From contig NZ_SNWP01000015.1 in NCBI RefSeq assembly GCF_004361915.1, positions 44,687 to 108,686 of the forward strand: a DNA stretch of 64,000 nucleotides. Direction: 5' to 3'. The position numbers and the translations under genes were made by a program. The DNA comes from Sediminibacterium goheungense (GTDB taxonomy: Bacteria; Bacteroidota; Bacteroidia; Chitinophagales; Chitinophagaceae). Positions 43,518 to 52,051 of the stretch are shown here, piece after piece. The notes below the pieces were generated by a model. The model did not search any database, was not told where the DNA came from, and worked only from the letters and a program-made list of their open reading frames with translations. How positions within the stretch are numbered: position 1 is the first letter of the stretch; every line of letters begins with the position of its first letter.

Positions 43518-44791
43518 TACTGCTTGTATTCTACCACCACTTTGGCATTGCGCTGTTCATTGGATACAAGGAAGATTTCATATCTTTTTTTACCGGCGGT
43601 GATCACCATTAAGGCACTGTTGGGAGGTATTTCGCCGAGATTTTCAGCAACCATGATTAGCTCATGACGTTGTTTTTCATCTGAACAATCGATGGTAAGC
43701 TTGAGTGGGGTATAGGTTAACTTACCATGACTGATCATCAGTTTATTATTATGATAGAGTGAGATGGTATCGTTGTCGATGGTGCCATTATCGAAAATCT
43801 CAACGGTAAATGATTTCTCATTGGTATAGATGGTCTTAATGAGTTTATTCTCACGTTCCAGTAATACTTTGGGGATGGGGCCCTGCGAAACAGGTGGTCT
43901 TTCCCATTTGACGATCTGGGTATCTTTTTTTCTATCTGATACCGTTGCGTCCGGTTTCCAGGTGGAAGCAGTGGGTGGAGTTACGGTAACAGGCGTGGAT
44001 TTTATTTCCGGCTTAGTGGTGGTTGTTTTTGGTTTCGCATTATTCTTATTCTGTGCTGTTGTTGTATTCTGTTTTACCGATGCTTTACTGGTATTGCTGA
44101 TTGCCGGCGGAACTACTTTGGTAACATTGGTTGTTTTAGGCGGTACAGTAGCAGCTTTGGTGGTATTGGTTTTTACCGGCGCTTTAACTGTATTGTCTTT
44201 TCTCGGATTGGTATTCTTGGGAGCTGATATCTTTGTGGATGCCTGATTTTTGAGGGGCCCAATGATCGGTGTTTTTCTGGCAGTAGACTCGGGTTTCTTT
44301 TTAATCAGAAAAGGTTCCAGTTCAAAATCAGATTCTTTTACTCTTTCCAGGTAAACTTTACCACTGCCGCAATCAACTTTTGTTTTATCATTTACAGAAC
44401 TGAAAGTTCCCTGCAACACTTCCAGTTTACCAATTTTGGAGTATTCCAGGTAGCAGGTCATTAAACAGGGTTCACTTTTATCACCAATTTTTACTTCTTG
44501 AAGATTGGTTTCTTTCAGTATCAGGTTTTTTGTCTGAACGGTATAAATACCTCTGAAAGCAGCTTTTCCATAAAAAACAGTGCTTTTGTAAGAATAGGTA
44601 ACGCCATTCAGGGCATTATTGGCCTGTTGGTCTATCTGAACCTCATATTTGTACAGTTCATGTCTTACATCTTCTCTGTACAATCCGTTCGAGGAACTAA
44701 AATACCCACGCCAGATACCGGTCAGGTCTTGTGCACCTGCGGCAATTAAAAACACCAGTAAACAAGAGGTTAGGGTAAACTTCAGTTTCAT
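43517..44791 (-). CDS. Secreted protein of unknown function with Thr/Pro/Lys-rich linker
   Basis: 424 residues. The signal peptide ends near 20. The N-terminal domain (about 22-155) is a beta barrel-like region starting DLTGIWRGYFSSSNGLYRE, common in Chitinophagaceae hypotheticals. A low-complexity Lys/Thr/Pro linker spans about 165-300. The C-terminal domain (about 310-424) has ERENKLIKTIYTNEKSFTVEIFDNGTIDNDTISLYHNNKLMI. I do not know a function. The domain order suggests a surface or periplasmic scaffold. Confidence 0.7.
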   Translation of the reverse strand: MKLKFTLTSCLLVFLIAAGAQDLTGIWRGYFSSSNGLYREDVRHELYKYEVQIDQQANNALNGVTYSYKSTVFYGKAAFRGIYTVQTKNLILKETNLQEVKIGDKSEPCLMTCYLEYSKIGKLEVLQGTFSSVNDKTKVDCGSGKVYLERVKESDFELEPFLIKKKPESTARKTPIIGPLKNQASTKISAPKNTNPRKDNTVKAPVKTNTTKAATVPPKTTNVTKVVPPAISNTSKASVKQNTTTAQNKNNAKPKTTTTKPEIKSTPVTVTPPTASTWKPDATVSDRKKDTQIVKWERPPVSQGPIPKVLLERENKLIKTIYTNEKSFTVEIFDNGTIDNDTISLYHNNKLMISHGKLTYTPLKLTIDCSDEKQRHELIMVAENLGEIPPNSALMVITAGKKRYEIFLVSNEQRNAKVVVEYKQ

Positions 44792-44852
44792 TCGGGCAAA
44801 ACTACAACTGCAATATAGTGTATGCTGATAAAGAAGCGTTAAATAAGAGATA

Positions 44853-44929
44853 GGCTACAAGCCCCAAGCTGCAAGCTGCAAGGAATATTTCTTTTGGCTT
44901 GTAGCTTGCAGCCTGAACCTTATAGCTTA
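44853..44929. repeat. Family E inverted-repeat element, copy E3
   Basis: GGCTACAAGCCCCAAGCTGC, AAGCTGCAAGG on the left and GGCTTGTAGCTTGCAGCC, ATAGCTT on the right are complementary, with AGCTNNN periodicity. It lies between divergent genes, upstream of thrS. Confidence 0.75.
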
Positions 44930-44970
44930 AAAGCCGTGGCTTTTTCTTACTTTTGCCTCCCTTAGAATTA

Positions 44971-46917
44971 ATGAAACAAATGATCAACATCAGTTTTCCC
45001 GATGGGGCAGTAAGGCAGTATGAAGCGGGGGTGACTGCCCTCGATATTGCGAAGTCAATCAGTGAAGGACTGGCCAGAAAAGTGCTGGCCGCCAGTGTGA
45101 ACGGACAAGTGTGGGATGCCACGCGCCCTATTACGACTGACAGTGCACTGAAATTACATACATGGGATGATGCCGAAGGTAAAAACACTTTCTGGCACTC
45201 TTCGGCTCACCTGATGGCCGAGGCAGTGGAAGCGATGTATCCGGGTGTGAAATTCTGGGTTGGACCGGCTTTGGACAAAGGATTTTATTATGATATAGAT
45301 CTGGGCGGCAACCATATTTCTGAAGAGGATCTGGCAGCCATCGAAAAAAAGATGAATGAACTGGCTAAACAGAACAATCCTTATCAGCGAAAAGAAATAT
45401 CTAAATCAGAAGCTGTTAGCTACTTTACCGATAAGTCGGATCAGTATAAACTTGATCTGCTGCAGGGACTGGAAGATGGTTCGATTACTTTTTATAGCCA
45501 GGGACAGTTTACGGATTTATGTCGTGGCCCGCATATTCCACATACCGGTTTTATTAAGGCCATTAAACTTACCAGTATAGCAGGTGCATATTGGAAAGGA
45601 GATGAAAAAAATAAAATGCTTACCCGTTTATATGGCGTAACCTTCCCTAACCAGAAAGAACTGGATGAGTATATCCAGATGCTGGAAGAAGCGAAGAAAA
45701 GAGATCACCGTAAGCTGGGTAAGGAACTGGGCATCTTTACCATGGATGATGATGTGGGAGCCGGTTTGCCTTTATGGTTACCCAACGGAACCGTTATTAT
45801 TGAAGAACTGGAGAAGCTTGCCAAACAAACAGAAGAAGCTGCGGGATATAAGCGTGTGGTAACACCGCATATCGCTAAAGAAAGCATGTACCTTACCAGC
45901 GGTCACCTGCCATATTATGCCGATAGCATGTTTCCGCCTATGGAACTGGACGGTACCAAATATTACCTGAAAGCCATGAACTGTCCGCATCACCATAAAA
46001 TATTTGATGCGGAACCCAAAAGCTATAAGGATTTACCATTCCGAATCGCGGAGTACGGTACCTGTTACCGTTATGAACAGAGTGGTGAATTATTTGGGCT
46101 CATGCGGGTACGTTGCCTGCATATGAACGATGCGCATATTTATTGCAGCAAAGAACAGTTTGCGGCTGAGTTCCGTGCAGTGAATGAAATGTATATCAAA
46201 TACTTTAAAATATTTGGTATCGATAAATATGTAATGCGTTTAAGCTTACATGAACCCACTAAACTGGGGGCTAAATATGTAAATGAGCCAGAGCTCTGGA
46301 AAGAAACCGAGACCATGGTTCGTAATGTATTAATCGAATCGGATATTCCATTTGTAGAAGTACCCGATGAAGCTGCTTTTTACGGACCTAAAATTGATGT
46401 ACAGATATGGAGTGCAATAGGTCGTGAGTTTACATTGGCTACCAATCAGGTTGACTTTAATTCAGGCAACAAATTCAAACTGAATTATGTGAACCAGAAC
46501 AATCAGCCGGAAGTTCCTTTAATTATTCACCGTGCGCCATTGGGAACACATGAACGCTTTATCGGATTCCTGCTTGAGCATTATGCGGGTAAGTTCCCGG
46601 TATGGCTGGCTCCATTGCAGGTAAAGATTCTGCCGATCAGTGATAAGTTTATGGATTATGCCAATCAGGTGAAAGATACCCTGAAATCTGTGGGTGTTCG
46701 TGTAGAAATTGATGACAGAAGTGAGAAGATCGGAAAGAAAATACGCGATACAGAACTGAGCAGGGTTCCTTATATGCTGGTAGTGGGAGAGAAAGAAGCG
46801 GCAGAAAAACAGTTATCTGTTCGCAGGCAGGGTAAAGGTGACCTGGGAACACAGTCACTGGATACTTTTGTAACCATGATTCAGGATGAAATTCTGCACA
46901 GAAAAGCGGCAGAATAA
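44971..46917 (+). CDS. thrS: Threonine-tRNA ligase
   Basis: 648 residues from ATG 44971. TTG 44953 and ATG 44980 are less likely alternatives. It has an N-terminal TGS domain (INISFPDGAVRQYEAGVTALDIAKSI), an editing domain with HSSAHLMAEAVEAMYPGVKFWVGPALDKGFYYD, and class II core motifs MNCPHHHKIF and GTCYRYEQSGELFGLMRVR, with a C-terminal anticodon domain PVWLAPLQVKILPIS. It charges tRNA-Thr. A -7-like box TACTTTTG (44948-44955) precedes it closely. It starts the thrS-infC-rpmI-rplT cluster conserved in many bacteria. Confidence 0.97.
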   Translation: MKQMINISFPDGAVRQYEAGVTALDIAKSISEGLARKVLAASVNGQVWDATRPITTDSALKLHTWDDAEGKNTFWHSSAHLMAEAVEAMYPGVKFWVGPALDKGFYYDIDLGGNHISEEDLAAIEKKMNELAKQNNPYQRKEISKSEAVSYFTDKSDQYKLDLLQGLEDGSITFYSQGQFTDLCRGPHIPHTGFIKAIKLTSIAGAYWKGDEKNKMLTRLYGVTFPNQKELDEYIQMLEEAKKRDHRKLGKELGIFTMDDDVGAGLPLWLPNGTVIIEELEKLAKQTEEAAGYKRVVTPHIAKESMYLTSGHLPYYADSMFPPMELDGTKYYLKAMNCPHHHKIFDAEPKSYKDLPFRIAEYGTCYRYEQSGELFGLMRVRCLHMNDAHIYCSKEQFAAEFRAVNEMYIKYFKIFGIDKYVMRLSLHEPTKLGAKYVNEPELWKETETMVRNVLIESDIPFVEVPDEAAFYGPKIDVQIWSAIGREFTLATNQVDFNSGNKFKLNYVNQNNQPEVPLIIHRAPLGTHERFIGFLLEHYAGKFPVWLAPLQVKILPISDKFMDYANQVKDTLKSVGVRVEIDDRSEKIGKKIRDTELSRVPYMLVVGEKEAAEKQLSVRRQGKGDLGTQSLDTFVTMIQDEILHRKAAE

Positions 46918-46978
46918 ACTGAATGCAGAAATAGCTATATCTTTAACAACAAAACAATTATTCACTAAACAAGTTTTA

Positions 46979-47572
46979 ATGGCATTACCACCAAGAGGGG
47001 GCGGCAGATTCAATCCCAGGTTTAACAGGCAACCGGAGCCTGAACATCGTATCAACGAAAGAATCCGGGTACCACAAGTGCGTTTGGTAGGCGACAATGT
47101 TACCGTAGGTGTTTATCCTACTCAGGAAGCATTAAAGATTGCCCAGGAGCAGGAACTGGATCTCGTGGAAATTTCTCCAACGGCTGACCCTCCGGTTTGT
47201 AAAGTGATCGATTATAAAAAGTTCCTTTACGAAAAGAAGAAGAAGGAAAAAGAAATGAAGGCCAATTCCAAGCAGAGTGAGATCAAAGAGATCCGCTTTA
47301 CGCCTGGAACCGATGACCATGATTTCGATTTCAAAGCCAAACACGCTGAAAAATTCCTGAAAGATGGAAATAAAGTAAAAGCCTATGTACAGTTCAAGGG
47401 ACGTGCCATCATGTTCCAGGATCGTGGTCAGCTTTTACTCCTCAAATTTGCTGAAAGACTCGCAGAAGCCGGTTCTCTGGAAAGCATGCCCAAATTAGAA
47501 GGCAAGCGTATGTTCGCCATTTTTACCCCTAAAACAGGGAAGAAGAAAGCAGCACAGAAAACGGAGGAATAA
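46979..47572 (+). CDS. infC: Translation initiation factor IF-3
   Basis: 197 residues from ATG 46979, in a gap of 61 bp after thrS. It has a Gly/Arg-rich head (ALPPRGGGRFNPRFNRQ), then the IF-3 N-domain INERIRVPQVRLVGDNVTVGVYPTQEALKIAQEQELDLVEISPTADPPVCKVIDYKKFLYE. A Lys-rich linker and the C-domain with KEIRFTPGTDDHDFDFKAKHAEKFLKDGNKVKAYVQFKGRA follow. Its TAA stop merges into the left arm of a family C repeat. Confidence 0.96.
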   Translation: MALPPRGGGRFNPRFNRQPEPEHRINERIRVPQVRLVGDNVTVGVYPTQEALKIAQEQELDLVEISPTADPPVCKVIDYKKFLYEKKKKEKEMKANSKQSEIKEIRFTPGTDDHDFDFKAKHAEKFLKDGNKVKAYVQFKGRAIMFQDRGQLLLLKFAERLAEAGSLESMPKLEGKRMFAIFTPKTGKKKAAQKTEE

Positions 47573-47737
47573 TTTGAAAATTCGGGAATTTGAAAATGTT
47601 GAATGGTCGTTGCAAAGCAACGACCATTTTTTTGCCATACAAAAGCTAAGTGCCTGATAACAAGCGTCTTAGATATTTAGCTGCCGAAGGCAGGCTTTTC
47701 ATTTTCAAATTTTCAAATTGCCTGGTTTTCAAATTTT
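47573..47737. repeat. Family C inverted-repeat element, copy C2, with an internal terminator
   Basis: The left arm TTTGAAAATTCGGGAATTTG, AAAATG starts right after the infC stop. The right arm CATTTTCAAATTTTCAAATTG, with further TTTTCAAATT, ends before the rpmI promoter. Inside are a perfect terminator (47602-47633) and a CTGCCGAAGGCAG palindrome. It separates infC from rpmI, which are normally contiguous. Confidence 0.75.
47602..47633 (+). terminator. Terminator inside the infC-rpmI repeat element
   Basis: AATGGTCGTTGC and GCAACGACCATT form a perfect 12-bp stem with an AAA loop, followed by seven T residues. It would split infC from rpmI transcription. Confidence 0.9.
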
Positions 47738-47742
47738 TTCCC

Positions 47743-47750
47743 TACTTTTG
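47743..47750 (+). promoter_or_regulatory. Putative -7 box of rpmI-rplT
   Basis: TACTTTTG fits the -7 element. A TTG lies at 47718-47720, a slightly long spacing of 22 bp. Downstream is an 87-nt leader with a small hairpin GTCCCG-tctgtt-CGGGGC, possibly a regulatory leader for the two ribosomal genes. Confidence 0.45.
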
Positions 47751-47837
47751 CACTCCAAATTTTTCCCGTAAGGCTCAACAAGTGTCCCGTCTGTTCGGGG
47801 CCGCCAGCAGGGTGTAATCTTTAAGCAGATTATTTAT

Positions 47838-48038
47838 ATGCCAAAGGTAAAAACAAACTCCAGCGCTAAGAAGCGTTTTAAGGTGACCGGCAGTGGAGAG
47901 ATCACCTTCCAGAAAGCTTTTAAAAGGCACATCTTAACCAAGAAATCAAAAAAACGTAAAAGAGCCCTCAACAAGAAAGGTCTTGTAGGTGCCCCTAACA
48001 AGGATTTCGTTCTGCGCTTATTGCGTCTGAAAGGTTAA
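47838..48038 (+). CDS. rpmI: 50S ribosomal protein L35
   Basis: 66 residues; [22 protein letters not shown], with a basic C-terminal half rich in KRKR, is the L35 pattern. It is followed by rplT after 82 bp, which include a CTCGCCTTAGGCGAG palindrome (48090-48104). Confidence 0.97.
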   Translation: MPKVKTNSSAKKRFKVTGSGEITFQKAFKRHILTKKSKKRKRALNKKGLVGAPNKDFVLRLLRLKG

Positions 48039-48089
48039 TAACCGCCCATTTTTCCCCGGAAGGGAGTTCAAACCATTTAAAAACACACT

Positions 48090-48104
48090 CTCGCCTTAGG
48101 CGAG
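48090..48104. repeat. Palindromic unit between rpmI and rplT
   Basis: CTCGCCT-T-AGGCGAG is a perfect 7+1+7 dyad, a variant of the CGCCTAAGGCG unit found near other genes. It sits in the short rpmI-rplT spacer and so could also affect ribosomal-operon mRNA. Confidence 0.6.
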
Positions 48105-48120
48105 ACAAAAAAAAGATACT

Positions 48121-48465
48121 ATGCCACGTTCAGTAAATGCAGTAGCATCAAGAGCCCGCAGGAAACGTATCCTGAAGCAGGCAAAAGGATTCTACGGTAA
48201 ACGTAAAAATGTATATACCGTAGCCAAAAATATTGTTGAAAAAGGTATGACTTACAGCTATGTTGGCCGTAAGTTGAAAAAGCGTGAATACCGTCAGCTT
48301 TGGATCGCCCGTATCAACGCAGCAGTAAGAGAAGAAGGATTAACCTACAGTCAGTTTATCAATAAGCTTGCTGTAAAAGGTATTGATCTGAACCGCAAAG
48401 TGCTGGCAGATCTGGCCATGAATGAGCCTGCAAGCTTCAAAGCACTTGTAAATTCAGTTAAATAA
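48121..48465 (+). CDS. rplT: 50S ribosomal protein L20
   Basis: 114 residues; [30 protein letters not shown] and [26 protein letters not shown] [20 protein letters not shown] are classic L20. It binds 23S rRNA early in assembly and often controls its own operon in other bacteria. It is the end of the cluster, followed by a strong terminator. Confidence 0.98.
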   Translation: MPRSVNAVASRARRKRILKQAKGFYGKRKNVYTVAKNIVEKGMTYSYVGRKLKKREYRQLWIARINAAVREEGLTYSQFINKLAVKGIDLNRKVLADLAMNEPASFKALVNSVK

Positions 48466-48496
48466 TCAGTACAATAGATCCCTGATCGAAAAATAT

Positions 48497-48529
48497 AACC
48501 GGGAAGTAACCTTACTTCCCGGTTTTTTT
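48497..48529 (+). terminator. Terminator after rplT
   Basis: AACCGGGAAGTAA and TTACTTCCCGGTT form a perfect 13-bp stem with a CC loop, then a run of T residues. Confidence 0.93.
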
Positions 48530-48530
48530 A

Positions 48531-48560
48531 TTTGCAATACTGTACAAAGAGTTATTTTTG
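48531..48560 (+). promoter_or_regulatory. Promoter of the arginine decarboxylase gene
   Basis: TTTG (48531-48534), 18 bp, TATTTTTG (48553-48560), giving a leader of about 45 nt before ATG 48614. A good Bacteroidota promoter match directly after the rplT terminator. Confidence 0.6.
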
Positions 48561-48613
48561 CAGCTTAACTAAGGTAATTTTCTGTTCACAATAAACAACC
48601 ACTAACCCGGCTA

Positions 48614-50044
48614 ATGAACAATACCTACACCTCACTGGTGAACCAGACCTTCCACTTTCCACAGGAAGGATTTGATGTAAATGATGACGGCTACCTTCAG
48701 TTCAATGAACTGGACCTGAAAAAAATCATCGAAAAGTATGGCACTCCATTGAAGCTCACCTATCTACCTAAGATTGGTATGCAGATCAATAAAGCCAAAA
48801 AGATGTTTGCCGATGCTTTCAAAAAGCATAAGTATGAAGGTGAATATTTCTATTGCTATTGTACAAAGAGTTCCCATTTCTCTTTTGTGGTAGAAGAAGC
48901 ACTAAAGCATAATATCCATCTGGAGACTTCTTATGCTTATGATATTGAAATTATCAACAGGCTGCACCAGCGTAGAAAAATTAATAAAGAAACTTATATC
49001 ATCTGTAACGGATATAAACAGAAATCATATACTTCCAGAATTGCCAAGCTTATCAATTCAGGGTTTAAAAATGTGATTCCTATTCTGGATAACAAAGAAG
49101 AATTGCAGGCGTATAAGAGAAGTGTGAAGCAACCCTTCCGTTTGGGTATCCGTGTAGCAGCAGAAGAAGAGCCCAATTTTCCTTTTTATACATCACGTCT
49201 GGGTATCCGTGCAAAAGATATCCTTGAATTTTATGTAGATGAGATAGAAGGTTATGAAGACAAATTTCAACTCAAAATGCTTCATATCTTTCTGAATAAA
49301 GGTATTAAGGATGATATCTATTACTGGTCTGAGTTGAACAAAATTATTAACCTCTATTGCCAGTTAAAGAAAATTTGTCCGGAACTGGATTCTATTAATA
49401 TCGGTGGTGGCTTTCCCATTAAACACTCACTGGGTTTTGAATATGATTACCAGTTCATGATCAATGAAATTGTAAGCAATATCAAAAAAGCCTGTAAGAA
49501 AGCGAAAGTGCCGATGCCGAATATTTACACCGAATTCGGCAGTTATACAGTGGGAGAGAGCATGGCACATATTTACAGTGTACTCGGACAAAAAATCCAG
49601 AACGATCGTGAGTGCTGGTACATGATCGATTCTTCTTTCATCACTACATTACCTGATACCTGGGGTATTGGAGAGAAGTTTCTGATGCTGCCGGTGAATA
49701 AGTGGGACAATGAATACCATCGGGTGGTATTGGGTGGTATTACCTGCGACAGTCATGATTATTATGATTCGGAAGAACATATCAATGAAGTGTTCCTGCC
49801 CAAATTGCAGAACACAGATCCCAAAGATGTGGAAGGTAATAAAGAGCCGCTCTATGTAGGCTTTTTCCATACCGGCGCCTATCAGGATCAGATCAGTGGA
49901 TATGGAGGTATCAAACACTGTCTCATACCTTCTCCTAAACACATAATTGTGGAATATGATAAGAATGGGAAGCTAGAAGATTGGGTATACGCCAAAGAAC
50001 AAACGGCACAAAGCATGTTGAAAATACTCGGTTATCTCCGATAA
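48614..50044 (+). CDS. Arginine decarboxylase (PLP fold type III, short Bacteroidota form)
   Basis: 476 residues. It has the alanine-racemase-like N-domain with YFYCYCTKSSHFSFVVEEAL (PLP-lysine region near 80-86) and IGGGFPIKHSLGFEYDY near 265. The C-terminal barrel has DSSFITTLPDTWGI and CDSHDYY. The length and pattern match the biosynthetic arginine decarboxylase of Bacteroidota, shorter than E. coli SpeA. It makes agmatine, the substrate of AguA and AguB, so the window carries the whole arginine-to-putrescine route, though in separate places. Confidence 0.88.
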   Translation: MNNTYTSLVNQTFHFPQEGFDVNDDGYLQFNELDLKKIIEKYGTPLKLTYLPKIGMQINKAKKMFADAFKKHKYEGEYFYCYCTKSSHFSFVVEEALKHNIHLETSYAYDIEIINRLHQRRKINKETYIICNGYKQKSYTSRIAKLINSGFKNVIPILDNKEELQAYKRSVKQPFRLGIRVAAEEEPNFPFYTSRLGIRAKDILEFYVDEIEGYEDKFQLKMLHIFLNKGIKDDIYYWSELNKIINLYCQLKKICPELDSINIGGGFPIKHSLGFEYDYQFMINEIVSNIKKACKKAKVPMPNIYTEFGSYTVGESMAHIYSVLGQKIQNDRECWYMIDSSFITTLPDTWGIGEKFLMLPVNKWDNEYHRVVLGGITCDSHDYYDSEEHINEVFLPKLQNTDPKDVEGNKEPLYVGFFHTGAYQDQISGYGGIKHCLIPSPKHIIVEYDKNGKLEDWVYAKEQTAQSMLKILGYLR

Positions 50045-50049
50045 TAACA

Positions 50050-50073
50050 ATCCCGCTCCGGCGGGATTTTTTT
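50050..50073 (+). terminator. Terminator of the arginine decarboxylase gene
   Basis: ATCCCGC and GCGGGAT form a perfect 7-bp stem around TCCG, then six T residues. It lies 5 bp after the stop. Confidence 0.85.
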
Positions 50074-50129
50074 ATAAGTGGCTTTTTATAGCCCTGATTT
50101 CATGCTATTTTTAAATTAAATTCATTTAT

Positions 50130-50585
50130 ATGAAAAAAGCTTTCCTGTTTATTTGTTTACTTACTGCAGGTTATATGACCCATGCCCAAACAGCTACCGA
50201 CTCTGTTAAAGCGGCCATCAACCAGTTATTTACTGCTATGCGCAACGCCGACTCGGCGACCATTGTAAATTGTTTTGCTGAAAAACATACTTTACAAACA
50301 TTGGTAAGAGACAAGGATGGCAATATGCAGGCAAAGACAGACCTCGCTACCGATTTTGGTAAAAGCATTGGTCGCCTACCCAAAAATGCAGCAGATGAAA
50401 GAATAGAATTTACCTCTGTACAGATCGATGGCCCGCTGGCTTCTGTATGGACACCCTATAAATTTTATTTCAACGGAAATTTCAGCCACTGCGGCGTCAA
50501 CTCATTCCAATTACTGAGAACAAAAGACGGTTGGAAAATACTCTACCTCGTAGATACACGCAGGAAAGAGCCTTGCGAGAAATAG
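50130..50585 (+). CDS. NTF2/SnoaL-like secreted protein
   Basis: 151 residues with a signal peptide ending near 19 (MTHAQ). The fold pattern VKAAINQLFTAMRNADSATIVNCFAE, then IEFTSVQIDGPLASVWTPYKFYFNGNFSHCGVNSFQLLRTKDGWKILYLVDT, is that of the nuclear-transport-factor-2-like/DUF4440 group. No catalytic residues can be assigned. An A-type repeat element begins a few bases after its TAG stop. Confidence 0.82.
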   Translation: MKKAFLFICLLTAGYMTHAQTATDSVKAAINQLFTAMRNADSATIVNCFAEKHTLQTLVRDKDGNMQAKTDLATDFGKSIGRLPKNAADERIEFTSVQIDGPLASVWTPYKFYFNGNFSHCGVNSFQLLRTKDGWKILYLVDTRRKEPCEK

Positions 50586-50588
50586 AGG

Positions 50589-50767
50589 AATGGTGAATGG
50601 TGAATGGTCAATGGTGAATGAAAAAAAATATTGTGTTTACACAATATTGATCGTCAGGTTCGAGTTTCGTTTATTGACCATTGACCATTGACCATTGACC
50701 ATTGACCATTGACCATTGACCATTGACCATTGACCATTGACCATTGACCATTGACCATTGACCATTA
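50589..50767. repeat. Family A inverted-repeat element, copy A3 (13 ATTGACC units)
   Basis: The left arm is GGTGAATGGTGAATGGTCAA and TGGTGAATG. The core is TATTGTGT-TT-ACACAATA (50629-50646, a perfect stem) then TTGATCGTCAGGTTCGAGTTTCG. The right arm is 13 perfect ATTGACC heptamers (50673-50763). The TAA stop of the NUDIX gene touches its right end. Confidence 0.9.
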
Positions 50768-51172
50768 TGCTTTCTTCACTATCTCAACAATCGTATCATA
50801 ACTATTCTTCAGGCATTCTTCAAGTTCCTGCCTGTTAACCCAACGGATGATTTCGATATCTTCTTCGGTTTGTGGTACTAAGGATTGTATGCCGGGAGCC
50901 TGCATACGGTACCAGTAGGTTTCTTTGATCACTTCTTCTTTTAACCATTGATCAAAATACTGGTGATGGGTAATACCAATCAGTTCTTCCCTTACAACGG
51001 TTGTTAAACCGGTTTCTTCCATCACTTCCCTTACAGCACAATCTTCAATATGCTCTCCCTCGTCAAGTTTGCCCTTTGGCAAATCCCATTTTCCCCGGCG
51101 GAATATCATCAAGAGTTCACCTGATTCATTATACACCAAACCACCAGCAGCCAGTATTTTTTTCATTTCCAT
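50765..51172 (-). CDS. NUDIX hydrolase
   Basis: About 135 residues from ATG at 51170-51172 (or 51164-51166). Longer readings are encoded by a C-type repeat and are unlikely. The Nudix box GKLDEGEHIEDCAVREVMEETGL near 35-57 fits GX5EX7REUXEEXGU fully. These enzymes cleave nucleoside diphosphates linked to other groups; the substrate is unknown. It lies next to pyrE in divergent direction, which suggests nucleotide housekeeping. Confidence 0.92.
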   Translation of the reverse strand: MEMKKILAAGGLVYNESGELLMIFRRGKWDLPKGKLDEGEHIEDCAVREVMEETGLTTVVREELIGITHHQYFDQWLKEEVIKETYWYRMQAPGIQSLVPQTEEDIEIIRWVNRQELEECLKNSYDTIVEIVKKA

Positions 51173-51181
51173 ACCCAAATC

Positions 51182-51231
51182 TGACCCTAATTTCCAAATT
51201 TCCAAATTTTCATTCCGCCTAAGGCGGGACA
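51182..51231. repeat. Half family C arm with palindromic unit
   Basis: ATTTCCAAATTTCCAAATTTTC matches the C arms in the octamer period, and is followed by TCCGCCTAAGGCGGGA (51214-51229). It sits in the NUDIX-pyrE divergent gap. Confidence 0.6.
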
Positions 51232-51258
51232 AATTAACGAATTGGCTTTCTTTGCAGC

Positions 51259-51888
51259 ATGACCAACGAAAAAGCTGTTGCAGAAAAGCTACTTCAGGTA
51301 GCTGCCGTAAAGTTAAGTCCCGAACAACCCTTTACCTGGGCCAGTGGATGGAAGAGTCCGATCTATTGTGATAACCGTAAGGTATTATCCTTCCCTTATG
51401 TTCGCGATTTTATTAAAAGTGAATTGTGCAATGTGATATTTGAAAGTTTTCCGGAAGCTGAAATGCTGGCCGGTGTAGCTACTGCGGGTATAGCCTGGGG
51501 TGCCATGGCCGCTGATCAGCTGAAACTCCCTTATGTGTATGTTCGCCCCAAACCCAAGGAACATGGTATGGGCAATCAGATTGAAGGTTTTTATGAGGCC
51601 GGACAGAAAGTACTGGTGATTGAGGACCTGATTTCTACTGGCAAAAGCAGTCTACAGGTAGTAGAGGTGCTAAAAGCTGCGGGTGTGGAAGTGGTAGGCA
51701 TGGTATCTATTTTTACTTATGGTTTCCCGCATGCCGATGAAGCTTTTGCCAAAGCCGGTGTTACTTATAAATCACTCACCAATTACAGCAGCCTGATCAG
51801 TATGGCCGTTGAAAAAGGACAGATTTCTGCAGAAACGGAACAGTTATTGCTGCAATGGAGACAGGATCCGGCGGGATGGGGGAAATAG
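51259..51888 (+). CDS. pyrE: Orotate phosphoribosyltransferase
   Basis: 209 residues. It has FTWASGWKSPIYCDNRKVLSFP near 24-45, the PRPP loop VLVIEDLISTGKSSLQVVEVLKAAG near 119-143, and the flexible loop KPKEHGMGNQIEGF. It makes orotidine 5'-phosphate in pyrimidine synthesis. It is far from pyrR/pyrB. The TAG stop is fused to GTGAATGGTCAATGG of an A-type half arm. Confidence 0.96.
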   Translation: MTNEKAVAEKLLQVAAVKLSPEQPFTWASGWKSPIYCDNRKVLSFPYVRDFIKSELCNVIFESFPEAEMLAGVATAGIAWGAMAADQLKLPYVYVRPKPKEHGMGNQIEGFYEAGQKVLVIEDLISTGKSSLQVVEVLKAAGVEVVGMVSIFTYGFPHADEAFAKAGVTYKSLTNYSSLISMAVEKGQISAETEQLLLQWRQDPAGWGK

Positions 51889-52037
51889 TGAATGGTCAAT
51901 GGTGAATAGGGAGGGTGAGTGAGGAAATTTTCTTTATGTTAACGCATTAGTGAGCAGCAAATGGGAACTGTTTTATCTCTTTCATACAAGGGATCGATCT
52001 CACTTTTGGACTTTCCGACTCCCGGTCTTTCGGACTG
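51886..52037. repeat. Apparent chimeric element: A-type left arm, B-type right arm
   Basis: The left side reads AGTGAATGGTCAATGGTGAAT then GTGAGTGAGG, as in family A. The right side GGACTTTCCGACTCCCGG, TCTTTCGGACT is a family B right arm. The two arms are not complementary. It is either two half elements side by side or one element with exchanged arms. Confidence 0.5.
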
Positions 52038-52051
52038 TAAAAATTGTAACT

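Noticed and set aside
43830..44246. Long plus-strand open frame opposite the Thr/Pro-rich protein
   Set aside because: It is the complement of a low-complexity Lys/Thr/Pro linker and gives a Val/Leu-rich translation with no family likeness.
50673..50763. CRISPR-like tandem repeat array
   Set aside because: The units are 7 bp with no spacers, and no cas gene is nearby. It is a simple heptamer array that forms one arm of an inverted repeat.
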